The notes beneath the pieces were generated by a model. The model was not told where the DNA came from. It made no database searches and was given only the letters and a program-made list of their open reading frames with translations. Positions 43,927 through 53,398 of a stretch of DNA of 64,000 nucleotides are shown piece after piece. Both the position numbers and the translations under genes were made by a program. The stretch's first letter is position 1, and each line of letters starts with the position of its first letter. This DNA is from Bradyrhizobium elkanii WSM2783 (GTDB lineage: Bacteria; Pseudomonadota; Alphaproteobacteria; Rhizobiales; Xanthobacteraceae). The stretch covers positions 1 through 64,000 of the forward strand of contig NZ_AXAP01000011.1 of the NCBI RefSeq assembly GCF_000472865.1. Direction: 5' to 3'.

Positions 43927-44898
43927 TCAGTTCGCCTGCTGGATCGCCGAGAGTTCCCAGTCGCTGCCGCGCCGGCGCACGAAGGTCCAGACCTCCGTCA
44001 CTTCCTGCGGCTGCTCGCTGCCGGCGACCGGCCGGCTGGTGGTGCGGTCGAGCGTCTGGTCGACCAGCGAGAACCGCATCGCCACGGTGGCGTAATCGGA
44101 CTCGCCCTCGCGCCAGGCTTCGGCAAGATCGCCCTGCAGCAGTTTCACATTCGTCACCTTGTTGACGACGTTGCGAGCCTTGTTCTCCTCCAGGTCCTTG
44201 GAGAAGTAGGAGACCATTTCGGGCGTCGCGAGCGAGTGCAGCTTGCCGACATCCTCATTTGACCATGCAGCCTGGACCTCGCCGAGCAGGCGCTCGAAGG
44301 CCTCATAGTCGGCCGGCGCGATTTCCAGAGGTGCGTTGGCCGATCCGAGACCGAAACCCATGCCCGAGCGATAATTCGGCTGCGGGCCCACGCCGGGTGC
44401 AGGTGTCGGTCCGCCGGCATAGGCGGCGGCCGGTGTCTGGCGGCGCTGCCACCACGACATCGCGAGCCGCACCACCAGCACGATCAGGCCGATCTGCAGC
44501 AACAGGCCGAGGATCGAGGTCAGGCCGCCGAGGCCGGAGAGTAGGCCACCACCGAACAAGAGGCCGAACAGGCCGGCGCCGAGGAAGCCCGCGGCGAGGC
44601 CGCCGAGCAGGCCGCGGCCCATGCCGCCCCGGTTGAACAGGCCGCCCGAATTCGCGGCCGGCGAGTTCATGCCGGTGCCAGGCTGGCTATAGGTGCGGTT
44701 GAACGGTTGCGTCGCGCCGGGCGCCGTGTTGGTGCTGGGCGGCGCGGAAAAGCTCCGCGAGCCGCGGGAACCGGAGCCGAAGCCGCCGCCGGCGCGAGCG
44801 TCGGCCGCCGAGATGCTGATAGCCGTGAGGGGCAGCGCCAGCGCGATCGCGACCGCGATAGCCCGAACAATTCCGCGCGTGTGTTGCGTGAAATTCAT
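43927..44898 (-). CDS. Tim44-domain membrane protein
   Basis: The 323-residue protein has a signal-like start (AIAVAIALALPLTAISISAA), a Gly/Ser-rich linker, two membrane segments (GLFGLLFGGGLLSGLGGLT, LLLQIGLIVLVVRLAMSWW) and a C-terminal Tim44-like domain (LGEVQAAWSNEDVGKLHSLATPEMV). The Tim44-like domain may bind membranes or proteins; TimA-type proteins are known in alphaproteobacteria. The start at 44898 is used. A terminator separates it from cckA upstream. Confidence 0.88.
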   Translation of the reverse strand: MNFTQHTRGIVRAIAVAIALALPLTAISISAADARAGGGFGSGSRGSRSFSAPPSTNTAPGATQPFNRTYSQPGTGMNSPAANSGGLFNRGGMGRGLLGGLAAGFLGAGLFGLLFGGGLLSGLGGLTSILGLLLQIGLIVLVVRLAMSWWQRRQTPAAAYAGGPTPAPGVGPQPNYRSGMGFGLGSANAPLEIAPADYEAFERLLGEVQAAWSNEDVGKLHSLATPEMVSYFSKDLEENKARNVVNKVTNVKLLQGDLAEAWREGESDYATVAMRFSLVDQTLDRTTSRPVAGSEQPQEVTEVWTFVRRRGSDWELSAIQQAN

Positions 44899-45012
44899 CT
44901 GTGTTTCCTTGAATCCCCGAAATGGAGAAAGTGGCACTAAGATGGGCACGGCCGCCCAAAAGGGAAGCCGTAAACGGGAACAACCACTGCGGCCCTCAGT
45001 CGCGGGGATGTG

Positions 45013-45040
45013 ACAAAAGCCCGTCTTTTCACGGGTTTTA
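45013..45040 (-). terminator. terminator after cckA
   Basis: On the minus strand, AAAACCCGT and ACGGGCTTTT form a short stem around GAAAAG, with a TTTT run. It lies about 95 bp after the cckA stop. Confidence 0.65.
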
Positions 45041-45135
45041 GCGGCTTCTTAACCCTGTCATTGCGACCGGAGCGAGGCGCTGCAGACTGCCACTACGGAG
45101 GGCAGGTTGCTTCGTCGCCTCCCCTGGCGATGACG

Positions 45136-47700
45136 TTATTGCAGCGTCATCGTCTCCTTCACGGCAGCGACGAGCTGCGTCAGCGTGAAGGGCTTTGGCA
45201 GGAAGGCGAACTGCTGGTTCTCCGGCAGGCTCTTCTCGAACGCATCCTCGGCATAGCCGGAGACGAAGATGATCTTCAGATCCGGATTGCGGCTGCGCAT
45301 CTCCTTCAAGAGCGTCGGGCCATCCATCTCGGGCATCACCACGTCGGAGACGACGAGGTCGATCTCGCCATTCTTCTCGTCGAAGGCTTCCATCGCCTCG
45401 ACGCCGTTGGACGCCTCGATCACGCTGTAGCCGCGCGAACGCAAGCCGCGGGCGTTCAGTGAACGCAGACCATCCTCGTCCTCGACCAAGAGGATCGTGC
45501 CCTGCCCGGTCAGGTCGGGTTTCGGCTTCGGCGGCTCGGCTGCCGCTTCCTTGGCCGCGCCATTGGTCGGCTGCGGCTCCGGCGCGACCTCCTGCTCGGG
45601 CCGGTGGCGCGGCAGGAAGATGCGGAACGTGGTGCCCTCGCCGGGCGTGGAATCGACATATACGAAGCCGCCGGTCTGCTTGACGATGCCGTAGACCGTC
45701 GACAGGCCGAGCCCCGTGCCTTTGCCGACCTCCTTGGTCGAAAAGAACGGCTCGAAGATCTTGTCGATGATCTCAAGCGGAATGCCGGTGCCGGTATCGG
45801 TGATGTCGATCCGCACATAGTCCGCCGCCGGCAGGCCCTTGTAGGCGAGCTGGCCCGCTTCCTCCGCCGCCACGTTCTGGGTCTTGATGATCAGCTTGCC
45901 GCCATCAGGCATCGCATCGCGCGCGTTGACGGCGAGGTTGACGACCACCTGCTCGAACTGGGAGACGTCGACCTTCACCGGCCAGAGGTCGCGCCCGTGC
46001 ACGAGGTCGAGCTTCACCTTCTCGCCGATCAGCCGGCGCAGCAGCATGGTCAGGTCGGATAGTGCGTCGCCGAGATCCAGCACCTGCGGCCGCAGCGTCT
46101 GGCGGCGCGAGAAGGCGAGCAGTTGCCGCACCAGCGTCGCCGCGCGGGTCGCGTTCTGCTTGATCTGCATGATGTCCTGGAACGACGGATCGGTCGGCTT
46201 GTGTGCGTTCAGCAGGAAATCGTTCGCCATCATGATGGCCGACAGCACGTTGTTGAAATCGTGCGCGATGCCGCCGGCCAGTTGGCCGACCATATCCATC
46301 TTCTGCGACTGATTGATCTGGTTTTCCAGCGTGCGCCGCTCGGTGGTCTCGAGCATGTAGACGATCGCGGCCTCGGCATCGCGCTCGTCCTCCTCCACCG
46401 CGGTGATGAAGAACTGGCCCCAGCGTTCCTTGGCGCCGTCGAGCATGACCTCGACCGGCGCGATGTCGCCCCTGCCCTCGGCGGCCTGGTTGATCGCCGC
46501 GATCACCAGGCTGCGGTCGCGCGGATTGACCGCGCGGAAGATCGACTTGGCGGCAGCACCATCCGCACTCAGGCCTTGCGCCAGCTTGGCATAGCGCGCA
46601 TTGGCGCGCACGACATTGCCGCCGCGGTCGACGGTCGCGATCGCCATCGGCGTATGGTCGAAGAAGCGCATGAAGCGCACTTCGGCGGCGCGCTCGGGAT
46701 CGTGATGCTCGTCGCGGGCGCGGCTGATGACGAGCGTGCGCGAAGCCCCGCGCGCGCCATCGGCGCCGAAGGCGAGCTTGTGATAGAGCCGCACCGGCAT
46801 CGGCTTGCCGCTGCGCATCCTGAGATCGATGTCGAAGACTTCGGTCTTCACCTCACCCGGCGCCGGCACGATCGAGGTCAGCAGTGCCGCGCCGTCGCCG
46901 GACACGATGTCGGTGAGCTTCACGCCGCCCGAGCCGATCTCGGCGAGGTCGTAGTCGAGCCAGTTCGCGAGCGTCGCGTTGACATAGGCGATCTCGCCGG
47001 ACGGCGTGACCGAGAAGAAGCCGCAAGGCGCGTGATCGAGATATTCGATCGCGTGCTGCAGTTCCTTGAACACGTCCTCCTGGCGCTCGCGGTCGCGGGT
47101 GATGTCGGCGATCGACCACACCGCATACTTCTGTTCGCGCTTGCTCTGGCCGAGCGGGCGCACCCGCATCCTGAGCCACCGCCCCTGGAGGCCGTCATGG
47201 CCGGCGATGCGGACCTCCTCCTGCTGCCGCTTGCCTTCGCGCGCGGCCTTGAGCAGGCGGAACACGGCCTCGGAGACATCCGGATTGCCGATGAAGACGC
47301 GCTCGACCGGCCGCACCTCCTGCGGGCTCGAGGCCCCCGTCAGCGCGAGATAGGCGGCATTGGAATAGACCACCTGTCCGTGCGAATCCGTGACCGCCAG
47401 CCCGTCATAGGCGTGGTTGGCGATCCGGCCCATCACGGGGTCGTCGGTGGAACGGTCGGAGAAACGGACGATTCCGGCGGCAAAGGCGAAGAGGCTAAAC
47501 AGCCCGACCATGGCGAGCAGCGCCAGCACGCCAAGGATATAGGGCTGCGCCTGGCCGCGGCCGATCGTCATCAGCGCGACCGCCACCGCGACGAGGCCGG
47601 CCGCCACCAGCAGCACCAGAACAATGCTGCCGCTCCGCCGCGCCGGTTCGTGGGCCACGAACGGCTCGGCAGCCTGGTTGTGATCGGTCTCGGCGGTCAT
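45136..47700 (-). CDS. cckA: hybrid sensor histidine kinase CckA
   Basis: The 854-residue kinase has two membrane segments in the first 90 residues, at least two PAS domains ([20 protein letters not shown] and later), a dimerisation domain with the phospho-His motif [19 protein letters not shown], an ATPase domain ([33 protein letters not shown]) and a C-terminal receiver ([30 protein letters not shown]). This matches CckA, which phosphorylates CtrA and CpdR through ChpT and controls cell cycle and flagella. The start at 47700 is used. It lies 150 bp after flhB on the same strand. Confidence 0.93.
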   Translation of the reverse strand: MTAETDHNQAAEPFVAHEPARRSGSIVLVLLVAAGLVAVAVALMTIGRGQAQPYILGVLALLAMVGLFSLFAFAAGIVRFSDRSTDDPVMGRIANHAYDGLAVTDSHGQVVYSNAAYLALTGASSPQEVRPVERVFIGNPDVSEAVFRLLKAAREGKRQQEEVRIAGHDGLQGRWLRMRVRPLGQSKREQKYAVWSIADITRDRERQEDVFKELQHAIEYLDHAPCGFFSVTPSGEIAYVNATLANWLDYDLAEIGSGGVKLTDIVSGDGAALLTSIVPAPGEVKTEVFDIDLRMRSGKPMPVRLYHKLAFGADGARGASRTLVISRARDEHHDPERAAEVRFMRFFDHTPMAIATVDRGGNVVRANARYAKLAQGLSADGAAAKSIFRAVNPRDRSLVIAAINQAAEGRGDIAPVEVMLDGAKERWGQFFITAVEEDERDAEAAIVYMLETTERRTLENQINQSQKMDMVGQLAGGIAHDFNNVLSAIMMANDFLLNAHKPTDPSFQDIMQIKQNATRAATLVRQLLAFSRRQTLRPQVLDLGDALSDLTMLLRRLIGEKVKLDLVHGRDLWPVKVDVSQFEQVVVNLAVNARDAMPDGGKLIIKTQNVAAEEAGQLAYKGLPAADYVRIDITDTGTGIPLEIIDKIFEPFFSTKEVGKGTGLGLSTVYGIVKQTGGFVYVDSTPGEGTTFRIFLPRHRPEQEVAPEPQPTNGAAKEAAAEPPKPKPDLTGQGTILLVEDEDGLRSLNARGLRSRGYSVIEASNGVEAMEAFDEKNGEIDLVVSDVVMPEMDGPTLLKEMRSRNPDLKIIFVSGYAEDAFEKSLPENQQFAFLPKPFTLTQLVAAVKETMTLQ

Positions 47701-47857
47701 TGACTGAAGCTGCCCGTCGGCGGTGAAGGCGCGCAGATTCGCCCGTCCTCCTGAGTGCCTCAATCGGAGCTTGGAGCGCAAGTCCATCAGGCCGCGATTT
47801 CCCAGGTTAAGCCCATCTCAGGCCGCTTTCGTTCCATTCCCGGAGTCCCATGCCGCG

Positions 47858-48934
47858 TCAGCTTCGCTGTCCCGACAGCCCGCGACGCTTCAGGCCCATG
47901 ACGTAGCCGATGATTTCGGCGACCGCGTGGTAGTGTTCGACCGGAATTTCCTCGTCGATATCGACGGTTGCATAGAGCGCGCGGGCCAGCGGCACGTTCT
48001 CGACGATCGGGATGTCGTGATCCTTGGCGATCTCCCTGATCTTGAAGGCGATGATGTCGACACCCTTGGCAACGCAGACCGGCGCCTGCATGTCGCGGTC
48101 GTAGGCGAGCGCCACCGAATAGTGGGTCGGGTTGGTGATGATCACGCTCGCCTTGGGAACCGCGGCCATCATCCGCTTCTTCATGCGCTGCTGCCGCAAC
48201 TGGCGGATGCGCCCCTTGATGTGCGGATCGCCTTCCGACTGCTTGAACTCCTCCTTCATCTCCTGCACCGACATCTTCTGCCGCTCGTACCATTGCCGGT
48301 ACTGGAAGAAGTAGTCGGCGATCGCGACCGCGGCGAGCATCGCCACCACAGCGCCCAGCAGGTGCAAGGTCAGACTGGTGGTGGCGGGCAGGATCGAGGC
48401 GACGTCGATTCTAAGCAGCGATTCCAGCCGGTGCCACTCCGGCCACAGCACCGCCGTCATGACCGCGCCGAGCGCGACGACCTTGAAGATGCCCTTGAGG
48501 AAATTCGCCGCCGCCTGCTTGCCGAAAATGCGCTTGAAGCCGGCGCCGGGCGAGATCTTGCTGAATTTCGGCGTCAGCGACTCCGTCGACCACACCAGGC
48601 GGTGCTGGATCATGTTGCCGGCAATCGCCGCCAGCATCAGCATCAGCAGCGGCACGCCGATTGCCGCGATGACAGCGATCACGAGCGTCTGCATCAGCGA
48701 CATCAGCCCCGGGCCGTCGGTCCTGATCATCCAGGAATTGGCGATCAGGTTGCGCAGCGGCGTCAGGATGCCTGCTGCCGTCGAGGTCGAGAAGGTCGAC
48801 AGCACCAAGGTGCCGCCAGCGATCACGAACCAGGTGTTGACCTCCTGGCTCTTGGCGACATCGCCCTTCGCATGTGCGTCATCGAGACGTTTTTGCGTAG
48901 GGTCTTCTGTTTTGTCGTCGCTATCCTCGGCCAT
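47858..48934 (-). CDS. flhB: flagellar export gate protein FlhB
   Basis: The 358-residue protein starts AEDSDDKTEDPTQKRLDDA, has four membrane segments and the autocleavage motif NPTH (VIITNPTHYSVALAYDR). FlhB switches export from rod/hook to filament substrates. AAGGAAG precedes the start. It is last in the flgB-flgC-fliE-fliQ-fliR-flhB cluster and precedes cckA. Confidence 0.96.
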   Translation of the reverse strand: MAEDSDDKTEDPTQKRLDDAHAKGDVAKSQEVNTWFVIAGGTLVLSTFSTSTAAGILTPLRNLIANSWMIRTDGPGLMSLMQTLVIAVIAAIGVPLLMLMLAAIAGNMIQHRLVWSTESLTPKFSKISPGAGFKRIFGKQAAANFLKGIFKVVALGAVMTAVLWPEWHRLESLLRIDVASILPATTSLTLHLLGAVVAMLAAVAIADYFFQYRQWYERQKMSVQEMKEEFKQSEGDPHIKGRIRQLRQQRMKKRMMAAVPKASVIITNPTHYSVALAYDRDMQAPVCVAKGVDIIAFKIREIAKDHDIPIVENVPLARALYATVDIDEEIPVEHYHAVAEIIGYVMGLKRRGLSGQRS

Positions 48935-48957
48935 CGCGCTTCCTTAATGGCGGCTCC

Positions 48958-49728
48958 CTATTTCAGCGGCGTCAGTTGGTGCATGACGCCGATGAAGTAT
49001 TCGAGATAGGTCCCCATCATCGCCGCGATCACTACGGCGAGGATCAGGAACCCGGCGAGGATCGAGAGCGGCACGCCGACGAAATAGACCTGCATCTGCG
49101 GCATCAGCCGCGCCAGCACGCCAAGCCCGATATTGAAGACGAGACCGAATACGAGAAACGGCGCCGACAGTTGCAGGCCGATCTTGAAGGCTTCCGCGAA
49201 GGCGCGCGTCGCCAGCGCCGCGACGTCGCCGGTCGGCATCGTCGCGCCCGGGGAGAAGATCTTGTAGCTCTCGTTCAGCGCCGCGAGCACCAGATGATGG
49301 GTGTCGGTCGCAAACAACAGCGTCATGCCGAGGATCGTGAGGAAGTTGCCGATGAGCTGGCCCTGCTGGCCCTGCGTCGGATCGATCGCAGTGACGAAGC
49401 CGAGCCCGAGCTGTTGGGCGATCACCGAGCCCGCGACTGCAAGCGCCGACAACGTCACGCGCGCGGTCGCCCCAAGCACGATGCCGATGACGATCTCGTG
49501 CACCATCAACACCATCAGCGACGTCACCGACGTGATGTCGACATGATAGTCGGCGCGGTGCAGCGGCAGGATGATCAGCGTCAAGAGCAGCGCGATCCCG
49601 AGCTTGATACGCGCCGGGATATTGCTCTCGCCGAATCCCGGCAGCAGCATCACCATCGCCCCCATGCGGGCAAACACCAGCACGAAGGTCGCGGCGAGCG
49701 CCGGCAGCAGGGATACGTCGATGCGCAT
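48958..49728 (-). CDS. fliR: flagellar export gate protein FliR
   Basis: The 256-residue protein has six membrane segments and the family stretches VFARMGAMVMLLPGFGESNI and EIVIGIVLGATARV. FliR forms part of the FliPQR export gate in the flagellar basal body. It lies 23 bp before flhB and 17 bp after fliQ. Confidence 0.96.
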   Translation of the reverse strand: MRIDVSLLPALAATFVLVFARMGAMVMLLPGFGESNIPARIKLGIALLLTLIILPLHRADYHVDITSVTSLMVLMVHEIVIGIVLGATARVTLSALAVAGSVIAQQLGLGFVTAIDPTQGQQGQLIGNFLTILGMTLLFATDTHHLVLAALNESYKIFSPGATMPTGDVAALATRAFAEAFKIGLQLSAPFLVFGLVFNIGLGVLARLMPQMQVYFVGVPLSILAGFLILAVVIAAMMGTYLEYFIGVMHQLTPLK

Positions 49729-49745
49729 AGTTTACGCACAGTGCA

Positions 49746-50009
49746 TCAACCGCCGATGATTCGCGACGATATCCGCAGCATGTGGGCGTGCATGGCGTCA
49801 GCCATGAACGGCAGCGCCAATAGCATTGTCACGAAGATCGCGAGGATCTTCGGCACGTAGATCAGCGTCTGTTCCTGGATCTGCGTCAGCGCCTGGAACA
49901 GCGACACGATCACGCCAACCACGAGGCCGACGATCATCAAGGGCGACGACACCACCACGATGGTCCAGATCGCATCGCGCGCCACGTCGAGGGTTTCAGC
50001 ACCGGTCAT
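49746..50009 (-). CDS. fliQ: flagellar export gate protein FliQ
   Basis: The 87-residue protein has two membrane segments (IWTIVVVSSPLMIVGLVVGV and IYVPKILAIFVTMLLALPFM) and the size of FliQ. AGAGGAA immediately before 50015 makes the second ATG at 50009 the better start. It is part of the export gate with FliP and FliR. Confidence 0.95.
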   Translation of the reverse strand: MTGAETLDVARDAIWTIVVVSSPLMIVGLVVGVIVSLFQALTQIQEQTLIYVPKILAIFVTMLLALPFMADAMHAHMLRISSRIIGG

Positions 50010-50165
50010 TTTCATTTCCTCTCTGTCTCCCCTCATGGTGAGGAGGCGCGCAGCGCCGTCTCCGGACGATGCTTCGCGTCGCCTTGGGAACCATGAAGCC
50101 CCGATCTCGCCCGTGGCCATCCTTCGAGACGCCGGCTGCGCCGGCTCCTCAGGATGAGGAGCGAA

Positions 50166-50474
50166 CTAGATCGGCATCTTCATGATGTCTTCATACGACT
50201 GGATCACCCGGTCCCGCACCGACACCAGAGTTGAGACCGCGACGTCGGTCTCGGCGACCGCGGTCACCACGTCCATCACATTGGCCCGGCCCGAGGTCAT
50301 CGCCACGGTCTGGGCGTCGGACTTGCGGCCGGCATCCATGACGCTGCCGATGGCTTCCTTCACCAGCGCGCCGAACGAGGGGCCTGCGGTCTCGCCGCCC
50401 TTCTCGGCACCGCCCCGCTCCATCATGCGGGCGAGACTGGCATAGGCATTGGCGGCAACTGTCGGTGTGGCCAT
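50166..50474 (-). CDS. fliE: flagellar hook-basal body protein FliE
   Basis: The 102-residue protein has the FliE pattern (FGALVKEAIGSVMDAGRKSDAQTV in pieces, and a C-terminal VRDRVIQSYEDIMKMPI). It joins the MS ring to the rod. AGGAAG precedes the start. It follows flgC by 20 bp. Confidence 0.94.
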   Translation of the reverse strand: MATPTVAANAYASLARMMERGGAEKGGETAGPSFGALVKEAIGSVMDAGRKSDAQTVAMTSGRANVMDVVTAVAETDVAVSTLVSVRDRVIQSYEDIMKMPI

Positions 50475-50494
50475 GTTGGATCGCTTCCTGTTTC

Positions 50495-50920
50495 TTAGGA
50501 CTTGAGGATATCGAGCGTGCGCTGGATCATCCGCCGCGTCGCGCTGATGATGTTGAGGTTCGCCTCATAGGAGCGCTGGGCGTCGCGCATGTCGGTCATT
50601 TCGACCAGCGGATTGACGTTGGGATATTTCACGTTGCCGGTCGCATCCGCCGCCGGATTGCTCGGCTCGTATTTGACGCGGAACGCCGACTGGTCGGGCC
50701 GCACTCTGCCGAGCGTCACCACCTTGGCATCCAGCGTCCGGTCGAGTGCGGAGGAGAAGGTCGGCACCTTGCGGCGGTAGGGATCGCCGCCCGCGGTCTG
50801 CGCCGTCGAATCGGCGTTGGCGATATTTTCCGAGATCACCCGCATCCGTCCGGCCTGCGCGCGCAGGCCGGAGGTGGCAATCGTCATCGAGCGGGCGAAA
50901 TCGCTTCCATCGTCGGCCAT
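50495..50920 (-). CDS. flgC: flagellar rod protein FlgC
   Basis: The 141-residue rod protein has the N-terminal SMTIATSGLRAQAGRMRVIS and the VKYPNVNPLVEMTDMRDAQR near the C terminus, typical of FlgC. GGGAGAAGGG precedes the start. It is the second gene of the flgB operon. Confidence 0.96.
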   Translation of the reverse strand: MADDGSDFARSMTIATSGLRAQAGRMRVISENIANADSTAQTAGGDPYRRKVPTFSSALDRTLDAKVVTLGRVRPDQSAFRVKYEPSNPAADATGNVKYPNVNPLVEMTDMRDAQRSYEANLNIISATRRMIQRTLDILKS

Positions 50921-50943
50921 GATCCCTTCTCCCTAAAAACCTG

Positions 50944-51354
50944 TCAGCGCCTGCCGATGGCGGTTTTGATCAATCCGAGGCTGCGGCTGTAGAGCGAGGT
51001 CACCGCCGCATAGTCCATCTGGTTGGCGGAGACCTTCAGCATCTGCTCTTCCAGGTTGACGGCGTTGCCGGCCGGCCTGGTCATGAAGGCGTTCTTTCCG
51101 CCGTCATGGTCGAAATTCTCCGGCGCGCCGGAGGCCGCGATATGGCCGGAGGCGGTCCGCATCATCGGCAGCGTGCCCATCGATCCGCCGACCGGCGCGC
51201 CATTGCGGCCGAAGGTCGGCTCGACCAGGTCGCGCGGCCGAAAGTTCGGCGAATCCGAATTGGAGACGTTCTCGGCCAGCACCCGCTGGCGCTCCTGATG
51301 CCACTGCATCTTGGTGCGCAGCGCCGACAGGATCGGTAGATCGTTGATGGCCAT
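50944..51354 (-). CDS. flgB: flagellar rod protein FlgB
   Basis: The 136-residue proximal-rod protein has the typical MQWHQERQRVLAENVSNSDS and the C-terminal LKVSANQMDYAAVTSLYSRS. It is the first gene of flgB-flgC-fliE-fliQ-fliR-flhB. A perfect CtrA-type box lies 62 bp upstream. Confidence 0.96.
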   Translation of the reverse strand: MAINDLPILSALRTKMQWHQERQRVLAENVSNSDSPNFRPRDLVEPTFGRNGAPVGGSMGTLPMMRTASGHIAASGAPENFDHDGGKNAFMTRPAGNAVNLEEQMLKVSANQMDYAAVTSLYSRSLGLIKTAIGRR

Positions 51355-51701
51355 GCCGCGCCCCCGTTAACCTCTGGGGCCGTCCCCGAGGTAGGCAGAA
51401 TTTGCCCGGTGTATGGTTAACGGCTGGTTAAATTGTTCCGGGAGGCCGTGGGCAGGCCTCCGAATCATCCGGAAGTGCACATTTTCGCCACGATGGCTGC
51501 GTTAACCAGCGCGCGCAGGTGGGCTTAGAAGTCGTTTTGGAACAATCGATTCTTGGTCTATTAGTAAACATGGGCGGCGTGACTGCCGTGGGGAATTAAG
51601 AAATAAGGCTGATCTCGGGCGTGATTCGCTGATCGGATCGCTTCAGCCCGCATCCGTCGACGCCAGCATGAAAGCAGGGCCAGATGGCCGGGGACAGTAA
51701 T
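51355..51701. other. divergent control region flgB/fliO
   Basis: This 347-bp gap holds the promoters for the divergent flgB and fliO operons. It contains the CtrA-type box at 51417-51431 and a second GTTAACC near 51366. No sigma-54 site was recognised. Confidence 0.6.
51417..51431. promoter_or_regulatory. CtrA box upstream of flgB
   Basis: TTAACGGCTGGTTAA is an exact TTAA-N7-TTAA, the full CtrA recognition sequence known from Caulobacter and other alphaproteobacteria. It lies 62 bp before flgB and 270 bp before fliO. Its position fits activation of the flgB operon. Confidence 0.8.
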
Positions 51702-52640
51702 ATGCAGATCCTGTGGTTCCTCTTTGCGTTCATCGCCGTATTGGCGCTGATCGGTCTGGCCGCATGGCTGGTCCGCCGCTTTGCGGGCAACCGCCTCGGA
51801 GCCAACACCAACCGCGGGCGGATGCCGCGGCTGGCGGTGATCGACGCGGCCGCGGTCGATGGGCGGCGCCGCCTCGTGCTGGTCCGCCGCGACAATGTCG
51901 AGCATCTCCTCATGATCGGCGGCCCCACCGACATCGTCGTCGAACCCAATATCGTCCGCGCGTCGGCCCGCGACCAGGCGCCGCCGCGTCCGGTCATCCC
52001 CAGCGCCGAGCCGCCACCGCGGGTTGCGCCGCTCCCGGATGCCGCGTGGGCCGAGGCCGAAAGCGCCCGCACCGAGATCTTCGATACGCCGGAGCCGACG
52101 ATGCCTGAGCCGCCGCCGCGGCCCGCGCGCCCGTCTTTTGCCGAAGAGCTCCGCCGTCCGGCCGGCCCGCCGCTGACAGAGCGACGCGATCCGCTCACCG
52201 GCTTCACGCCGGAGCCGATCGGCAGCCGCCCCGAGCGCACCGAACCGCGGTCGGAGCCGATCCCGCCGCGCGTGCCCCGCACCGAGCCCCTGATCCCGCG
52301 CCCGCCCCGCACGACCGAGCCGAAGATCGCGCCGCTGCGCACCCCCGAGCGTGCCGCAGCACCCACACCGCCGCCTCCGTCTCCGCCATCTCCTCCTCCG
52401 CCGCCGCCGGACACATCCAGCGCCGACGCCAATCTCGCCGAGATGGCGCAGCGGCTCGAGGCCGCGCTGCGCCGTCCGCCGAGCGAAGCTGCCGCGCCGC
52501 CGGTGGCGCCCGAGCCGGCACCTGCACCGCGCCCCGCACGCAGCGAACCTCCGCCCTCACCTGCGCCGCAGAAGAGCGGCTTTGAGAATCTCGAAGACGA
52601 GATGGCCTCCTTGCTCGGCCGCCCGAAGAACCCTTCGTGA
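51702..52640 (+). CDS. fliO: flagellar biosynthesis protein FliO, long form
   Basis: The 312-residue protein has a single N-terminal membrane segment (ILWFLFAFIAVLALIGLAAW), a FliO-like cytosolic region (RLVLVRRDNVEHLLMIGGPTD) and a very long Pro/Arg/Glu-rich tail including a run of PP pairs. FliO helps assemble FliP. GGGGACAG precedes the ATG at 51702. It overlaps fliP by 4 bp (GTGA). It is much longer than usual FliO. Confidence 0.88.
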   Translation: MQILWFLFAFIAVLALIGLAAWLVRRFAGNRLGANTNRGRMPRLAVIDAAAVDGRRRLVLVRRDNVEHLLMIGGPTDIVVEPNIVRASARDQAPPRPVIPSAEPPPRVAPLPDAAWAEAESARTEIFDTPEPTMPEPPPRPARPSFAEELRRPAGPPLTERRDPLTGFTPEPIGSRPERTEPRSEPIPPRVPRTEPLIPRPPRTTEPKIAPLRTPERAAAPTPPPPSPPSPPPPPPDTSSADANLAEMAQRLEAALRRPPSEAAAPPVAPEPAPAPRPARSEPPPSPAPQKSGFENLEDEMASLLGRPKNPS

Positions 52641-53389
52641 GGCCGCCGAAGTTTCCGCGTAGAGTTTTATTCACCGCCGTCCTGATCGCCGCCAGCTCGC
52701 TGGCGGCGCCTGCGCTTGCGCAGGACATCAGCATCAATCTCGGCCAGGGCAATGGCGGCGTCACCGAGCGCGCGATCCAGTTGATCGCGCTGCTCACCGT
52801 GCTCTCGATCGCGCCGTCGATCCTGATCATGATGACGTCGTTCACGCGCATCGTCGTGGTGCTGTCGCTGCTCCGCACCGCGCTCGGCACCGCGACCGCG
52901 CCGCCGAACTCCGTGATCATCGCGCTGGCGATGTTCCTGACCGCGTTCGTGATGGGCCCGGTGCTGCAGAAATCCTATGACGACGGCATCCGCCCGCTGG
53001 TCGCCAACCAGATCGGCGTCGAGGACGCGCTGCAGCGCGCCTCCGTCCCGTTGCGCGGCTTCATGCAGAAGAATGTGCGCGAGAAGGACCTCAAGCTGTT
53101 CATGGATCTCTCCGGCGAGCCGCCGCCCGCGAGCCCGGAAGAGATGTCGCTGCGCATCCTCGTCCCCGCCTTCATGATCTCCGAATTGAAGCGCGCCTTC
53201 GAGATCGGCTTCCTGCTATTCCTGCCCTTCCTCATCATCGACCTCGTGGTCGCCTCCGTCCTGATGTCGATGGGCATGATGATGCTGCCGCCGGTCGTGG
53301 TGTCCCTGCCGTTCAAGCTGATCTTCTTCGTGCTGGTCGACGGCTGGTCGCTGGTCGCCGGCAGCCTGGTGCAGAGCTACGGGGGATAG
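52637..53389 (+). CDS. fliP: flagellar export gate protein FliP
   Basis: The 250-residue protein has a cleavable signal (AVLIAASSLAAPALAQD), four membrane segments and the FliP signatures MMTSFTRIVVVLSLLRTALG and FELKRAF-like ISELKRAFEIGFLLFLPFLI. It starts at a GTG whose last bases overlap the fliO stop, so translation is coupled. Confidence 0.97.
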   Translation: MRPPKFPRRVLFTAVLIAASSLAAPALAQDISINLGQGNGGVTERAIQLIALLTVLSIAPSILIMMTSFTRIVVVLSLLRTALGTATAPPNSVIIALAMFLTAFVMGPVLQKSYDDGIRPLVANQIGVEDALQRASVPLRGFMQKNVREKDLKLFMDLSGEPPPASPEEMSLRILVPAFMISELKRAFEIGFLLFLPFLIIDLVVASVLMSMGMMMLPPVVVSLPFKLIFFVLVDGWSLVAGSLVQSYGG

Positions 53390-53398
53390 CGCGACGAA

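Noticed and set aside
45038..45052. TTAG-N7-TTAA resembling a CtrA site before the Tim44-domain gene
   Set aside because: It overlaps the cckA terminator, is 140 bp from the start and has one mismatch, so I did not call it.
46123..47703. 526-codon open frame on the plus strand opposite cckA
   Set aside because: It is an Arg/His/Asp-rich shadow typical of high-GC antisense frames.
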